Assembly: GCF_029688845.1 (NCBI RefSeq)
Contig: NZ_JARUKW010000013.1
Span: 62,001-126,000, forward strand
Origin: Natronococcus sp. A-GB1
GTDB taxonomy: Archaea; Halobacteriota; Halobacteria; Halobacteriales; Natrialbaceae
DNA length: 64,000 bases
Direction: 5' to 3'
Positions 49,175-57,940 of this stretch are shown piece after piece. The position numbers were made by a program, and so were the translations under genes. Numbering within the stretch: the stretch's first letter is position 1; every line of letters begins with the position of its first letter. The notes below the pieces were generated by a model, which saw nothing but the letters and a program-made list of their open reading frames with translations, did not search any database and was not told the DNA's origin.

Positions 49175-50494
49175 TCACTCCTCGACGATGTTGACGTACC
49201 TGATCTCGATGTCGACGTCACCGTTGGCGTGTTGCTCGACCCGCTGATTGAGCTCCGAACCCAGTCCGGGGGCGGTCTCCCCGGGCGGTCCGCCGATCGT
49301 GACGATCACCCGTTCGGGGCTCTGGATCGGATAGTCCTGGTCCATGAGCACCTCGATCTCGAGGAACTGGTACTGTTCGAACTCCTCCTCGTCGAGTGCG
49401 AGTATTACCTCCTCGCGGGCGTTCTCCTCGAAGTTGCCAGCCTGGTACGACGAGTAGGTGATCGCCCCGAGAAACACCGAGAAGACGAGCACGATCACGA
49501 CGAGTCCGACGACGCGCTTTCGGACCCGCTTTTCGGTCGGACCGAGTTCGAACAGGCTCTCCGGTCGATACCCCAGATACCACAGCGTCAACAGGCCGGC
49601 GAGGTTCACCGAGAGCACGTTGACGAACACGAGCGCGGTCGAACCGATCGCGGCCGCGGGCTGGCCCCAGGCGATCGCGATCCCCGCGGCCGCGGCGGGC
49701 GGGATCAGCGCCGCCGCGATCATCACGCCGACGAGCGCGACGGAGATTCCCGTCGCGATGCTGACGATCCCCGCGACGCCGGCGCCGAGCGCGACCGCCA
49801 GCGAGAGCAGGTCGGGCGCGAGGCGTTCGGAGATCTCGTCGACCTCCGCAAGCTCGAGTCCGGGCGGAACGATGTTCGTAACGTGGACCGACCAAGCGAA
49901 GACGGCCGCCGCACCGATCGCGAAGACGATACCGATGAACTGGTAGGTCACGCTCTCGACGAACAGGTCCTCGTCGTCGATCACCGAGCCGACGCTGGCA
50001 CCGAGCGCCGGACCGATCAGCGGCGCGATCACCATCGAGCCGACGACGACCGCCGGCGAGTCCAGCAGCAGTCCGGCGGTTGCGACGATCGCACTGATGA
50101 TCGTCATCGTCGAGTAGACGCCGAACGTCGGCGTCAGCGACTCCGCTTCGGTCTGGAGCTCCTGTCTCGAGATCCGATCCGATTCGACGTCGCCCTCCTC
50201 GTACTCCTCGCGAAGCGCCTCGAACCGTCGAGAGACGACCGTCTCCGCATCGACGACGACCGTGTACGCGTCCTCCCCGACCCCCGCCTCCTGAAGCTCG
50301 TCGAGCACCGGCTCGACGGCCGGCGCCGGCAGCGGAAAGTAGACGACCGCCGTGTAGTCCCGGTCGCTCTCTTCGTCGGTGACGACGTAATCGATCCCTC
50401 GATCGTCGAGCGTCTCGAGGATCGTCTGTCGCTTTCCTGTCGGAACCGTCAGCTGTACGAGCCGCACAGCTGGTACGTCGACCCCAGGGGTCAT
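49175..50494 (-). CDS. DUF389 / TIGR00341 membrane protein
   Basis: A 439-aa protein. The N-terminal soluble domain (about 8-130) starts VRLVQLTVPTGKRQTIL; the membrane core (about 140-370) has the duplicated PLIGPALGASVG and PPAAAAGIAIAWGQP motifs of DUF389, and a soluble C-terminal part follows. The family is wide in archaea and bacteria and its activity is not known. The start may be ATG 50494 (MTPGVDVPA) or the GTG at 50467 (VRLVQLTVP), which is nearer the conserved part. It is divergent from the RHH gene by 133 bp. Confidence 0.85.
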   Translation of the reverse strand: MTPGVDVPAVRLVQLTVPTGKRQTILETLDDRGIDYVVTDEESDRDYTAVVYFPLPAPAVEPVLDELQEAGVGEDAYTVVVDAETVVSRRFEALREEYEEGDVESDRISRQELQTEAESLTPTFGVYSTMTIISAIVATAGLLLDSPAVVVGSMVIAPLIGPALGASVGSVIDDEDLFVESVTYQFIGIVFAIGAAAVFAWSVHVTNIVPPGLELAEVDEISERLAPDLLSLAVALGAGVAGIVSIATGISVALVGVMIAAALIPPAAAAGIAIAWGQPAAAIGSTALVFVNVLSVNLAGLLTLWYLGYRPESLFELGPTEKRVRKRVVGLVVIVLVFSVFLGAITYSSYQAGNFEENAREEVILALDEEEFEQYQFLEIEVLMDQDYPIQSPERVIVTIGGPPGETAPGLGSELNQRVEQHANGDVDIEIRYVNIVEE

Positions 50495-50627
50495 AATTCC
50501 GGACGCTTTCGGTATGCTGTCGGTCGGTTTCGCCGCTACGGCGATTGCCGGGTCGCGCATTCGGAGACCGGGGACGAACACCCGGTCGTTCGTGAACTAT
50601 ACCCGTCTCGCGTTCCTCCCGGACGCT

Positions 50628-51176
50628 ATGGCACACCGCGTCACCGTCTCGCTCGACGACGAGACGAAGGCGGCCCTCGAGACGCTCGCCGGCGAGACTG
50701 GAAGAGGACAGAGCGAGGTCGTCCGACGCGCGCTGTCGTTTTACGCCGCGAACTTCGAGGCCGCGAGCGGGCGACCGAGCGACAACTTAGAACAGTACTA
50801 CCAGATGCTCTCTTCCGGCGAGCACGTCCTGCTCGACGTCGACTTCCTGCACGCCTTCCTCGAGCACCTCTATGCGGGTGGCGATCCCGATCCGGCGTTC
50901 GTCGAGGCGGCCGACCGGGTCTCGGACTACCACGCAAGGGAGTACGAAGCGCGGTTCGAGGGTATCGGCGAACTCCTCGAGTGGCTCTCCTTCTGTGGCT
51001 TTCTCGAGGTCCGTGACGAGGCCAGCGGGGTCTACCACGTCGTCTTCCCGTCGGAGGCGATCCAGTGGTTCATGACCCGCTTTATCGAGCGCAGCACCGC
51101 CTCGATGCCGATCGAACTCGAGATCGAGCGCGGCGTCTCGAAGACGATCGTCGCCGAGCGCTCGAGCGGCGAGTAG
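50628..51176 (+). CDS. Ribbon-helix-helix DNA-binding protein with C-terminal extension
   Basis: A 182-aa protein. The first 50 residues are a CopG/MetJ-type ribbon-helix-helix (MAHRVTVSLDDETKAALETL, GRGQSEVVRRALSFYA); residues 55-182 are an extra domain rich in aromatic and acidic residues. The ATG at 50628 is in frame with a longer open stretch from 50514 that overlaps the divergent gene's promoter. It resembles haloarchaeal RHH regulators with an extra sensor domain; the target is unknown. Confidence 0.82.
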   Translation: MAHRVTVSLDDETKAALETLAGETGRGQSEVVRRALSFYAANFEAASGRPSDNLEQYYQMLSSGEHVLLDVDFLHAFLEHLYAGGDPDPAFVEAADRVSDYHAREYEARFEGIGELLEWLSFCGFLEVRDEASGVYHVVFPSEAIQWFMTRFIERSTASMPIELEIERGVSKTIVAERSSGE

Positions 51177-51307
51177 CCGGCTCTTCATACGAGATCATAC
51201 TCGATCATACGACAGGCTGCTCGAGCGGTCACGTCGGCGGGGCCGTATGATCCGCGCTCAACAACCCTTATGCTGCTCTCGAAGAGCGGATACTGTGTAC
51301 ACTCACC

Positions 51308-52552
51308 ATGGGTATTGTAGACAGGTTGAAAGCGATCGGACCGGGCGCGCTCGTCGCGGCGGCGTTCGTCGGTCCGGGAACCGTCACGACCGCGAGCGTC
51401 ATCGGCGCGGAGTACGCCTACGTGCTCGTCTGGACGATCGCCTTCTCGATTCTGGCGACGATGGTCCTCCAGGAGATGAGCGCGCGGCTGGGACTGATCT
51501 CCCGCGAGGGGCTGGGCGAGGCGCTCAGAGACGAGTTCTCGAATCCGTTGGCGAAATGGGCGTCGGTCCTGCTCGTCGTCAGCGCGATTGGGATCGGCAC
51601 GGCGGCGTTCCAGACCGGCAATATCGTCGGCGGCGCGGCCGGCCTCGCGACGATCACCGGCGTCAGCGAGAACGTCTGGGGGCCGTTGATCGGGATCGTC
51701 GCGGGCGCCCTGCTCTGGTCGGGCAACTACAAGCTGATCGAGCGCGTGTTTATCGGCCTCGTCGCCGTTATGGGTGGGGCGTTCCTGCTCAACGCGATTA
51801 TGGTCCGTCCCGACCTCGGCGCGCTCGCCGGCGGCCTCGTCCCGACGATTCCGGAGGGATCGGCGTACCTGATCGCGGGGCTCGTCGGCACCACCGTCGT
51901 GGGCTACAACCTGTTCCTGCACGCGAGCACCGTCCAGGAACGCTGGGACGGCCCCGACGACCTCGCGGAGTGTCGAACCGACACGATCGGGATGATCGTC
52001 GTCGGCGGGCTGATCACGACGGCGATCGTCGTGACCGCAGCCGCAGTGTTCCCCGAGGGGACCACGATCGCCGACGTCGGCGAGATGGCCGACCAGCTCG
52101 AGCCCGTCTTCGGCGGCTACGCGCTGACCTTTTTCGCGATCGGCCTCTTCGCGGCCGGCTTCACGAGCGCGATGAGCGCGCCCCTTGCGGGGGCCTACGC
52201 GACGGCCGGCGCGCTCGGCTGGGAGCGCGATCTGAAATCGACCCGGTTCCGGGCGATCTGGGTGACGATCCTCTCCGTCGGGGTCGTCTTCTCGGCGGTC
52301 GGCTTCGATCCGGTGCAGGTGATCGTCTTCGCGCAGGTCGCCAACGGCCTCCTGCTGCCGATCATCGCCCTATTCCTCATCTACGCGATGAACAACACCG
52401 AACTGCTCGGCGAGTACACGAACAGCACGCTTCAGAACGTCCTCGGTGGGCTCGTCACGCTCGTCGTCGTCGGCATCGGCGTCCAGACGCTCTACGACGT
52501 CCTGATCGTCGAGGGCTGGCTCGAGGTGCTGGTCGGCTTCGCCGTCTTCTGA
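51308..52552 (+). CDS. Nramp-fold transporter without the canonical metal-binding motifs
   Basis: A 414-aa, 11-helix LeuT-fold protein of the Nramp superfamily. Helix 1 has VGPGTVTTAS in place of the metal-binding DPGN: G22-P-G-T25 (Asp to Gly, Asn to Thr). Helix 6 reads V198-G-Y-N-LFLH instead of MPHN-LYLH. Both residues that bind Mn/Fe directly are therefore changed, so this is unlikely to be a classical manganese transporter. It lies 19 bases upstream of the hydantoinase/oxoprolinase A gene, so uptake of hydantoin, pyroglutamate or a related substrate is a plausible role. The ATG at 51308 follows an AT-rich promoter (about 51255-51300). Confidence 0.87.
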   Translation: MGIVDRLKAIGPGALVAAAFVGPGTVTTASVIGAEYAYVLVWTIAFSILATMVLQEMSARLGLISREGLGEALRDEFSNPLAKWASVLLVVSAIGIGTAAFQTGNIVGGAAGLATITGVSENVWGPLIGIVAGALLWSGNYKLIERVFIGLVAVMGGAFLLNAIMVRPDLGALAGGLVPTIPEGSAYLIAGLVGTTVVGYNLFLHASTVQERWDGPDDLAECRTDTIGMIVVGGLITTAIVVTAAAVFPEGTTIADVGEMADQLEPVFGGYALTFFAIGLFAAGFTSAMSAPLAGAYATAGALGWERDLKSTRFRAIWVTILSVGVVFSAVGFDPVQVIVFAQVANGLLLPIIALFLIYAMNNTELLGEYTNSTLQNVLGGLVTLVVVGIGVQTLYDVLIVEGWLEVLVGFAVF

Positions 52553-52571
52553 GGCCTTCTTACTTCCATCC

Positions 52572-54632
52572 ATGCACGATACAACTACATCCGACGAACG
52601 CACGGACACACGATCAGCAGACGCCGACGCCACCCGGATCGGCGTCGACGTCGGCGGCACCTTCACCGACGTCGCCCTCTCGGTCGACGACCGCCTCGTC
52701 ACGGCCAAGGTGCCGACGACGACGGACAGACAGCACGTCGGCGTCCTCGAGGGGATCGCGAAGGCTTGCGACGACGCCGACATCGACCCCGGCGAGATCG
52801 ACGCCTTCGCCCACGCGATGACCGTCTCGGTCAACGCCTTACTCGAGCGCGGCGGCGCGAAGACGGCGCTCGTGACGACCGAGGGGTTCCGGGACGTCCT
52901 CGAGATCGGCCGACAGGATCGGCCCGATCTGTACGACCTCGAGACCGAGAAGCCGGAACCGCTCGTTCCCCGGCGACGGCGGTTCGAGATCGACGAGCGC
53001 ACGACGGCGGCGGGCGTTGAACGCCCGGTTGACCCCGAGGAGGTCCGCGACCTCGCGGCGACCCTGCGCGAACGGGACGTCGAGAGCGTCGCGATCTGTC
53101 TGCTCCACGCCTACGCCGACGCCGACAACGAGCGACGAGTCGCCGAGATCCTGCGCGAGGAGCTCGAGGTGCCGGTCTCAGCCTCCCACGAGGTGCTCGC
53201 GGAGTTCCGCGAGTTCGAGCGGACCTCGACCACCGCGGTCGACGCCTACGTCCGTCCAGCGATCGACCGCTACGTCGGCCGACTGGTCGACGAGTCCGAG
53301 GAGCTCGGGCTACCGGCCCCACAGATCATGCAGGCCAACGGCGGCATCGCCGACCCCGAGACCGTTCGGGAACACGCCGTGACGACGACGCTATCGGGGC
53401 CGGCGGCGGGCGTCGTCGGCGCCGCCGCGACCGTCGACGACGCCGACGTCGAGGGGCTCGTCACGTTCGACATGGGCGGCACCTCGAGCGACGTGAGCCT
53501 CGTCCGCGAGGGCGAGGCCGAACGAACGACGGACGCCGAGATCGACGGCCTCCCGATCCGAACGCCGATGGTCGACGTCAACACCGTCGGTGCCGGTGGC
53601 GGCTCGATCGCCTGGGTCGACGACGGCGGCGCACTCCGCGTCGGCCCCCGATCCGCGGGCGCCGAACCCGGCCCCGTCTGCTACGGGAAGGGCGGCACCG
53701 AACCGACCGTCACCGACGCCAACGTCGTGCTGGGCTACATCGGCCCCGACACCGCACTCGGCGGCGAGATGACCCTCGACGTCGAGGCGGCCCGCGACGC
53801 GCTCGCCGATCTAGCCGAGGAGGCCGGCCTCGAGGACGCGCTCGAGGCCGCACGGGGAATCTACCGGGTCGCGAACGCGACGATGACCCGCACTATTCGG
53901 TCAGTAACCGTCGAACGGGGCCACGATCCCCGCGAGTTCGCGCTGGTCGCCTTCGGCGGCGCAGGCCCGATGCACGCCGCGGCGCTGGCCGACTCGCTGG
54001 GCGTCGACCGCGTCGTCGTCCCCCGACCCGGCGGAGTGCTCTCGGCGTTCGGGCTGCTCGCGGCCGACGAGAGCTACGACGCTGCCCGGACCGTCCAGCT
54101 CGCTCGCGCGGACGCGGATCCCGATCGGGTCGATGCCGTCTACGACGAGCTCGTCGAGCGCGTGCTCGCGGACGCCTCCGACCCCGACGCCGCGCGGATC
54201 GAACGCGCCGCCGACTGCCGGTACGCCGGACAGAGCTTCGAACTCACGGTGCCCGTCGACGACTCCGTCGACCTCGAGGCCGTCACCGAGCGGTTCCACG
54301 CTGCCCACGAGCGCGCCTACGGCTACCGAATGGACGAGGCGGTCGAGATCGTCACACTCAGAGCGTCGGCCACCGTCGAGGGCGCCTCGCCGATCGTCCG
54401 TCACGAGGGAGGGGGCGATGCCCGTCTCGGTACGCGCGAGGTGTACTTCCCTGACACCGAGGGAGCCCAGACGACGACGGTGTACGGGCGCGACCAGCTT
54501 CAGCCGCGAACGACGGTGTACGGCCCTGCGGTGCTCGAGCAGGCCGAGAGCACGACCGTCGTCCCGCCCGGCTGGGCGGGTGACATGCTCGAGGACGGAA
54601 CCGTCGTCATGACGGGGGATGATTCCCGATGA
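52572..54632 (+). CDS. hyuA: Hydantoinase/oxoprolinase subunit A (ATP-dependent)
   Basis: A 686-aa protein. The N-terminal actin-like ATPase motif IGVDVGGTFTDVALSVD is near residue 23-39; phosphate-binding DMGGTSSDVSLV and GGGSIAWVD lie in the second half. It corresponds to the N-terminal half of 5-oxoprolinase (OPLAH). With HyuB it opens a cyclic amide, typically hydantoin, N-methylhydantoin or 5-oxoproline, with ATP. The exact substrate cannot be read. The first 20 residues are a disordered Thr/Asp stretch. It overlaps HyuB in ATGA (54629-54632), so it is tightly coupled. Confidence 0.93.
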   Translation: MHDTTTSDERTDTRSADADATRIGVDVGGTFTDVALSVDDRLVTAKVPTTTDRQHVGVLEGIAKACDDADIDPGEIDAFAHAMTVSVNALLERGGAKTALVTTEGFRDVLEIGRQDRPDLYDLETEKPEPLVPRRRRFEIDERTTAAGVERPVDPEEVRDLAATLRERDVESVAICLLHAYADADNERRVAEILREELEVPVSASHEVLAEFREFERTSTTAVDAYVRPAIDRYVGRLVDESEELGLPAPQIMQANGGIADPETVREHAVTTTLSGPAAGVVGAAATVDDADVEGLVTFDMGGTSSDVSLVREGEAERTTDAEIDGLPIRTPMVDVNTVGAGGGSIAWVDDGGALRVGPRSAGAEPGPVCYGKGGTEPTVTDANVVLGYIGPDTALGGEMTLDVEAARDALADLAEEAGLEDALEAARGIYRVANATMTRTIRSVTVERGHDPREFALVAFGGAGPMHAAALADSLGVDRVVVPRPGGVLSAFGLLAADESYDAARTVQLARADADPDRVDAVYDELVERVLADASDPDAARIERAADCRYAGQSFELTVPVDDSVDLEAVTERFHAAHERAYGYRMDEAVEIVTLRASATVEGASPIVRHEGGGDARLGTREVYFPDTEGAQTTTVYGRDQLQPRTTVYGPAVLEQAESTTVVPPGWAGDMLEDGTVVMTGDDSR

Positions 54633-56242
54633 GCGACACACAAATCGATCCGATCACCCTGGAGGTACTGCGCAACCAGCTCGAAGGCGTCGCCGAGGAG
54701 ATGGGTCAGACCCTCATCCGAGGCGCGTACTCGCCGAACATCAAGGAACGTCGCGATTGCTCGACGGCGTTGTTCGACGCCGAGGGCCGGATGATCGCCC
54801 AGGCCGAGCACATTCCCGTCCACCTGGGCGCGATGCCCGAAGCCGTCGACGCCGTCCGCGAGTACGATCCCGAACCCGGCGACGTGTTCGTCCTCAACGA
54901 CCCGTTCGCGGGCGGTACCCACTTGCCGGACGTGACGATGGTGTCGCCGATCACTGTCTCGGACGACGTCGTCGGCTACGCGGTCTCGCGGGCCCACCAC
55001 GCCGACGTCGGCGGGATGACCCCCGGCAGCATGCCGGCGGGCGCCCGCGAGATCTACCAGGAGGGGCTCAGGCTCCCACCCACGAGACTCGTCGAGGGCG
55101 GCGAGATTCGCGAGGACGTCCGCGCACTGGTGCTCGCGAACGTTCGCAACCCCCGCGAACGGCGGGCCGACCTCCGGGCGCAGCTGGCGGCGAACGAACG
55201 GGCCGCCGAGCGCCTCGAGGCGCTGTTCGACGAACACGGCCGGGAGACCGTCCTCTCGGGGTTCGACGCCGTGATCGACTACTCCGGCGATCGGATGCGC
55301 GCCAAGCTTCGTGAACTCCCGGACGGTAGCTACGAGGCGACGGACGTCCTCGAGGGCGACGGCATCACCGACGAGGACGTCGAGATCCGGGCGTCGGTGA
55401 CGATCGAGGGGGCGTCGGTCGAGGTCGACTTCGCGGGGACCGCGGGTCAGTTGAAAGGGAACCTCAATGCGCCGCTGGCCGTGGCGAAGAGCGCGGTCTA
55501 CTTCGTCGTCCGTTGCGTTACGGACCCCGAAATTCCGCCGAACGACGGCTGCTACGAGCCCGTCACCGTCGACGCGCCGGAGGGGTCGCTGTTGAATCCG
55601 ACCCCGCCCGCCGCGGTCGTCGGCGGCAACGTCGAGACCAGTCAGCGGGCGACGGACGTCGTCTTCGCCGCGCTCGCGAAGGCCGCACCCGAGCGCGTCC
55701 CCGCCCAGAGCCAGGGGACGATGAACAACCTGACCGTCGGCGCCCGCGACGGCTCCTTCACCTACTACGAGACCATCGGCGGCGGTTTCGGCGCTCGAGC
55801 CGACAGCGACGGCATGGACGGCGTCCAGGTCGGGATGACGAACACGCTCAACACGCCCGTCGAATCGATCGAGACGGAGTACCCGTTCCGGGTCGACCGC
55901 TACGCCCTGCGACCCGACAGCGGCGGTCGCGGCCGGTTCCGCGGTGGTCTCGGCCTCGAGCGGACGCTCACCGTCGAGACCGACGCGACGGTGTCGTTGC
56001 TGACCGAGCGGCGTCGCCACGCGCCACGCGGCGTTGCGGGCGGCGAGGACGGCGTCGTCGGCGAGAATCTGATCGACGGCGATCCCGTCGCCGCCAAGAC
56101 GACCGTCGACGTCGAGGCTGGGACAACGATCACCGTCCGAACGCCCGGTGGTGGCGGCCACGGCGATCCCGACGAGCGCGATCCGGCTGCGCTCGAGGAG
56201 GATCGAGCGGACGGCGCGATTACGGACGGTGAGGAGCCGTGA
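54629..56242 (+). CDS. hyuB: Hydantoinase/oxoprolinase subunit B
   Basis: A 537-aa protein, the C-terminal half of 5-oxoprolinase-type enzymes. Family motifs are VLNDPFAGGTHLPDVTMV, SRAHHADVGGMTPGSMP and GGGFGARADSDGMDGVQ. The His/Asp cluster in HHADVGG is probably the metal site. Overlap with hyuA (4 bases) and with the isomerase gene (GTGA, 56239-56242) shows a single operon. The codon usage is the same as in neighbours; there is no sign of decay. Confidence 0.93.
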   Translation: MSDTQIDPITLEVLRNQLEGVAEEMGQTLIRGAYSPNIKERRDCSTALFDAEGRMIAQAEHIPVHLGAMPEAVDAVREYDPEPGDVFVLNDPFAGGTHLPDVTMVSPITVSDDVVGYAVSRAHHADVGGMTPGSMPAGAREIYQEGLRLPPTRLVEGGEIREDVRALVLANVRNPRERRADLRAQLAANERAAERLEALFDEHGRETVLSGFDAVIDYSGDRMRAKLRELPDGSYEATDVLEGDGITDEDVEIRASVTIEGASVEVDFAGTAGQLKGNLNAPLAVAKSAVYFVVRCVTDPEIPPNDGCYEPVTVDAPEGSLLNPTPPAAVVGGNVETSQRATDVVFAALAKAAPERVPAQSQGTMNNLTVGARDGSFTYYETIGGGFGARADSDGMDGVQVGMTNTLNTPVESIETEYPFRVDRYALRPDSGGRGRFRGGLGLERTLTVETDATVSLLTERRRHAPRGVAGGEDGVVGENLIDGDPVAAKTTVDVEAGTTITVRTPGGGGHGDPDERDPAALEEDRADGAITDGEEP

Positions 56243-56988
56243 TCGACGACGACGACGACCCAGAACGATCCGTCCGACTCGGGCTGATCGTCCCCTCCTC
56301 GAACACGACGGCCGAACCCGAGTTCCGCGAGTTCGCCCCCGGGGGGACGACCGTCCACGCGGCGCGGATGGCCCTCGAGGACGTCACCGTCGACGCGCTC
56401 GACGCGATGAGCCACGACGCGGTTCGAGGGGGCGAGCTGCTCGGACACGCCGACGTCGACGCCGTCGCCTACGCCTGTACGACCGGTAGCCTGCTCCACG
56501 GTCCCGGGTTCGACGCCGAACTCGAGGCCGACATTAGCGAGGCGGCGGGCGTTCCGGCCGTCGCGACGGCTCGGTCGGTGTGCCGAGCCCTCGAGGCCCT
56601 CGGCGCCGAGCGGATCGCCGTCGTCACGCCATACACCGCCGACCTCGACGCGAAGGAACGCGAGTTCCTCGAGGCGACGGGCTTCGAGGTCGTCGCGATC
56701 GAGGGTCGGGGGATCGAAGCGAATACAGAAATCGGTGCGCTCGAACCGACGAACGCCCGCAAGCAGGTACTGGAGGTGGTCGACGCCGACCTCGCGGCGT
56801 CGATCGACGCCGCGTTCCTCTCGTGTACGAACTACCGCTCGCTCGACGCTGTCGACACGCTCGAGGCCGAACTCGGCGTTCCGGTGATAACGAGCAACGG
56901 CGCGACGCTGTGGGATCTCTGTCGCCGCCTCGATATCGCGGTGGAGGCGCCGGGAGCGCTGTTCGCGGAGCCGTCGCGCCACGTATAA
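56239..56988 (+). CDS. Maleate isomerase / Asp-Glu racemase superfamily protein
   Basis: A 249-aa protein with the two catalytic cysteines of the superfamily, C80 (YACTTGS) and C196 (LSCTNYRSLD), and start motif LGLIVPSSNTTAEPEF, which is characteristic of maleate cis-trans isomerase and arylmalonate decarboxylase relatives. The family also holds hydantoin racemase, so in this operon it may racemise the cyclic substrate or product before or after HyuAB. The start is GTG at 56239, inside the hyuB stop. The engB gene begins 24 bases after its stop. Confidence 0.85.
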   Translation: MIDDDDDPERSVRLGLIVPSSNTTAEPEFREFAPGGTTVHAARMALEDVTVDALDAMSHDAVRGGELLGHADVDAVAYACTTGSLLHGPGFDAELEADISEAAGVPAVATARSVCRALEALGAERIAVVTPYTADLDAKEREFLEATGFEVVAIEGRGIEANTEIGALEPTNARKQVLEVVDADLAASIDAAFLSCTNYRSLDAVDTLEAELGVPVITSNGATLWDLCRRLDIAVEAPGALFAEPSRHV

Positions 56989-57012
56989 ACCTCGGCGAGA
57001 CGACGATCGGGT

Positions 57013-57630
57013 ATGTTCGACACCCGTCCCGACCGCGAGGCCGAGGTGGCCCTCGTCGGCCGCTCGAACGTGGGCAAGTCGACGCTCATGCGCGAGATCA
57101 CCGGTCACACGTTCGACACCGGCGGTAAACCCGGCGTCACCCGCGAACCCAACCACTTCGACTGGACCGCCGAGGACTTCGTCGTCACCGACCTTCCCGG
57201 CTTCGGCTTCATGAGCGGCGTCGACGAGGATCGCCGCGAGCAGATCAAGACCGATATCGTCCGCTACCTCGAGGAGTACGCCGACAACGTTCTCGTGGCC
57301 GTCCTCGTCGTCGACGGCAAGAGCGTCATCGACATCATCGACCGCCACTCCGGCCCCGACGAGATCCCCTACGACGTCGAGATGTTCCACTTCCTGCGCG
57401 AGCTTGATATTCCGACGGTCGTCGCGGTCAACAAGATGGACAAGGTCGACGACCGCGACGAGCGACTGAACGAGCTCTGTGACCGTCTGGGACTGCTCCC
57501 GCCCTGGAAGCAGTGGCAGGAGACGATCGCGCCGATCACCGCCAAGAAGGGGCGGATCGACCCCCTGAACGAGGCCGTTCGCGACCACCTCCACGAGCAG
57601 GGCCGGGACGACTTGTTCAAGTTCTTCTAA
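57013..57630 (+). CDS. engB: GTP-binding protein EngB
   Basis: A 205-aa GTPase of the EngB/YihA type. G1 is GRSNVGKST (about 16-24), G2 region [13 protein letters not shown]3 DLPGFGF (about 60-66), G4 NKMD (about 137-140) and G5 TAKKG. EngB assists large-subunit ribosome assembly in bacteria; archaeal members are conserved with presumably related tasks. ATG 57013 ([16 protein letters not shown]) is typical for haloarchaea. It follows the hydantoinase operon by 24 bases, so it may be read through from it although functionally unrelated. Confidence 0.93.
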   Translation: MFDTRPDREAEVALVGRSNVGKSTLMREITGHTFDTGGKPGVTREPNHFDWTAEDFVVTDLPGFGFMSGVDEDRREQIKTDIVRYLEEYADNVLVAVLVVDGKSVIDIIDRHSGPDEIPYDVEMFHFLRELDIPTVVAVNKMDKVDDRDERLNELCDRLGLLPPWKQWQETIAPITAKKGRIDPLNEAVRDHLHEQGRDDLFKFF

Positions 57631-57940
57631 CGATCGGTTGCGCTGCGATCTATCGCGGTCGCGTGCTCGCGACCGCGTCGTCCTCCGACAGACGGTCGAT
57701 CCGCAGCGCCGAAACGCTGGGTTTTCCGAGCTCTCGTTCGCTTTCGCTCGCGGTCGAGAGCGGTACAGCAGCCTGCCCTCCCCCCGAGTTGCGCGACTCT
57801 CGCAGTGCTCGAGCCGCGCGCCCGGCCGCCGGACCCGTCCCCAAGGCGTGTGCTGACTAGTGACGGGGCTGTACCGCGTTTGGGGCTGTCCCGCCGCTTA
57901 ACCGTCCGATAATAATAGCTCGAGCGACCACCTCCCGGAT
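57631..57940. other. Intergenic region with a perfect 10-bp hairpin after engB
   Basis: No gene is supported in this 310-bp gap. CGCGGTCGCG (57654-57663) and CGCGACCGCG (57668-57677) form a perfect 10-bp stem with loop TGCT, 24 bases after the engB stop; it may end the operon transcript. A TTATAATA-like AATAATAG near 57910-57916 lies about 28 bases before the deacetylase start and is a good TATA box. Open frames here look random. Confidence 0.5.

Noticed and set aside
49229-51016. Plus-strand frame of about 590 codons opposite the DUF389 gene
   Set aside because: Arg/Asp-rich shadow; the minus strand encodes a clear TIGR00341 protein.
54500-57594. Two long minus-strand frames opposite hyuB, isomerase and engB
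   Set aside because: They are shadows of well-identified plus-strand genes; translations are repetitive and lack domains.
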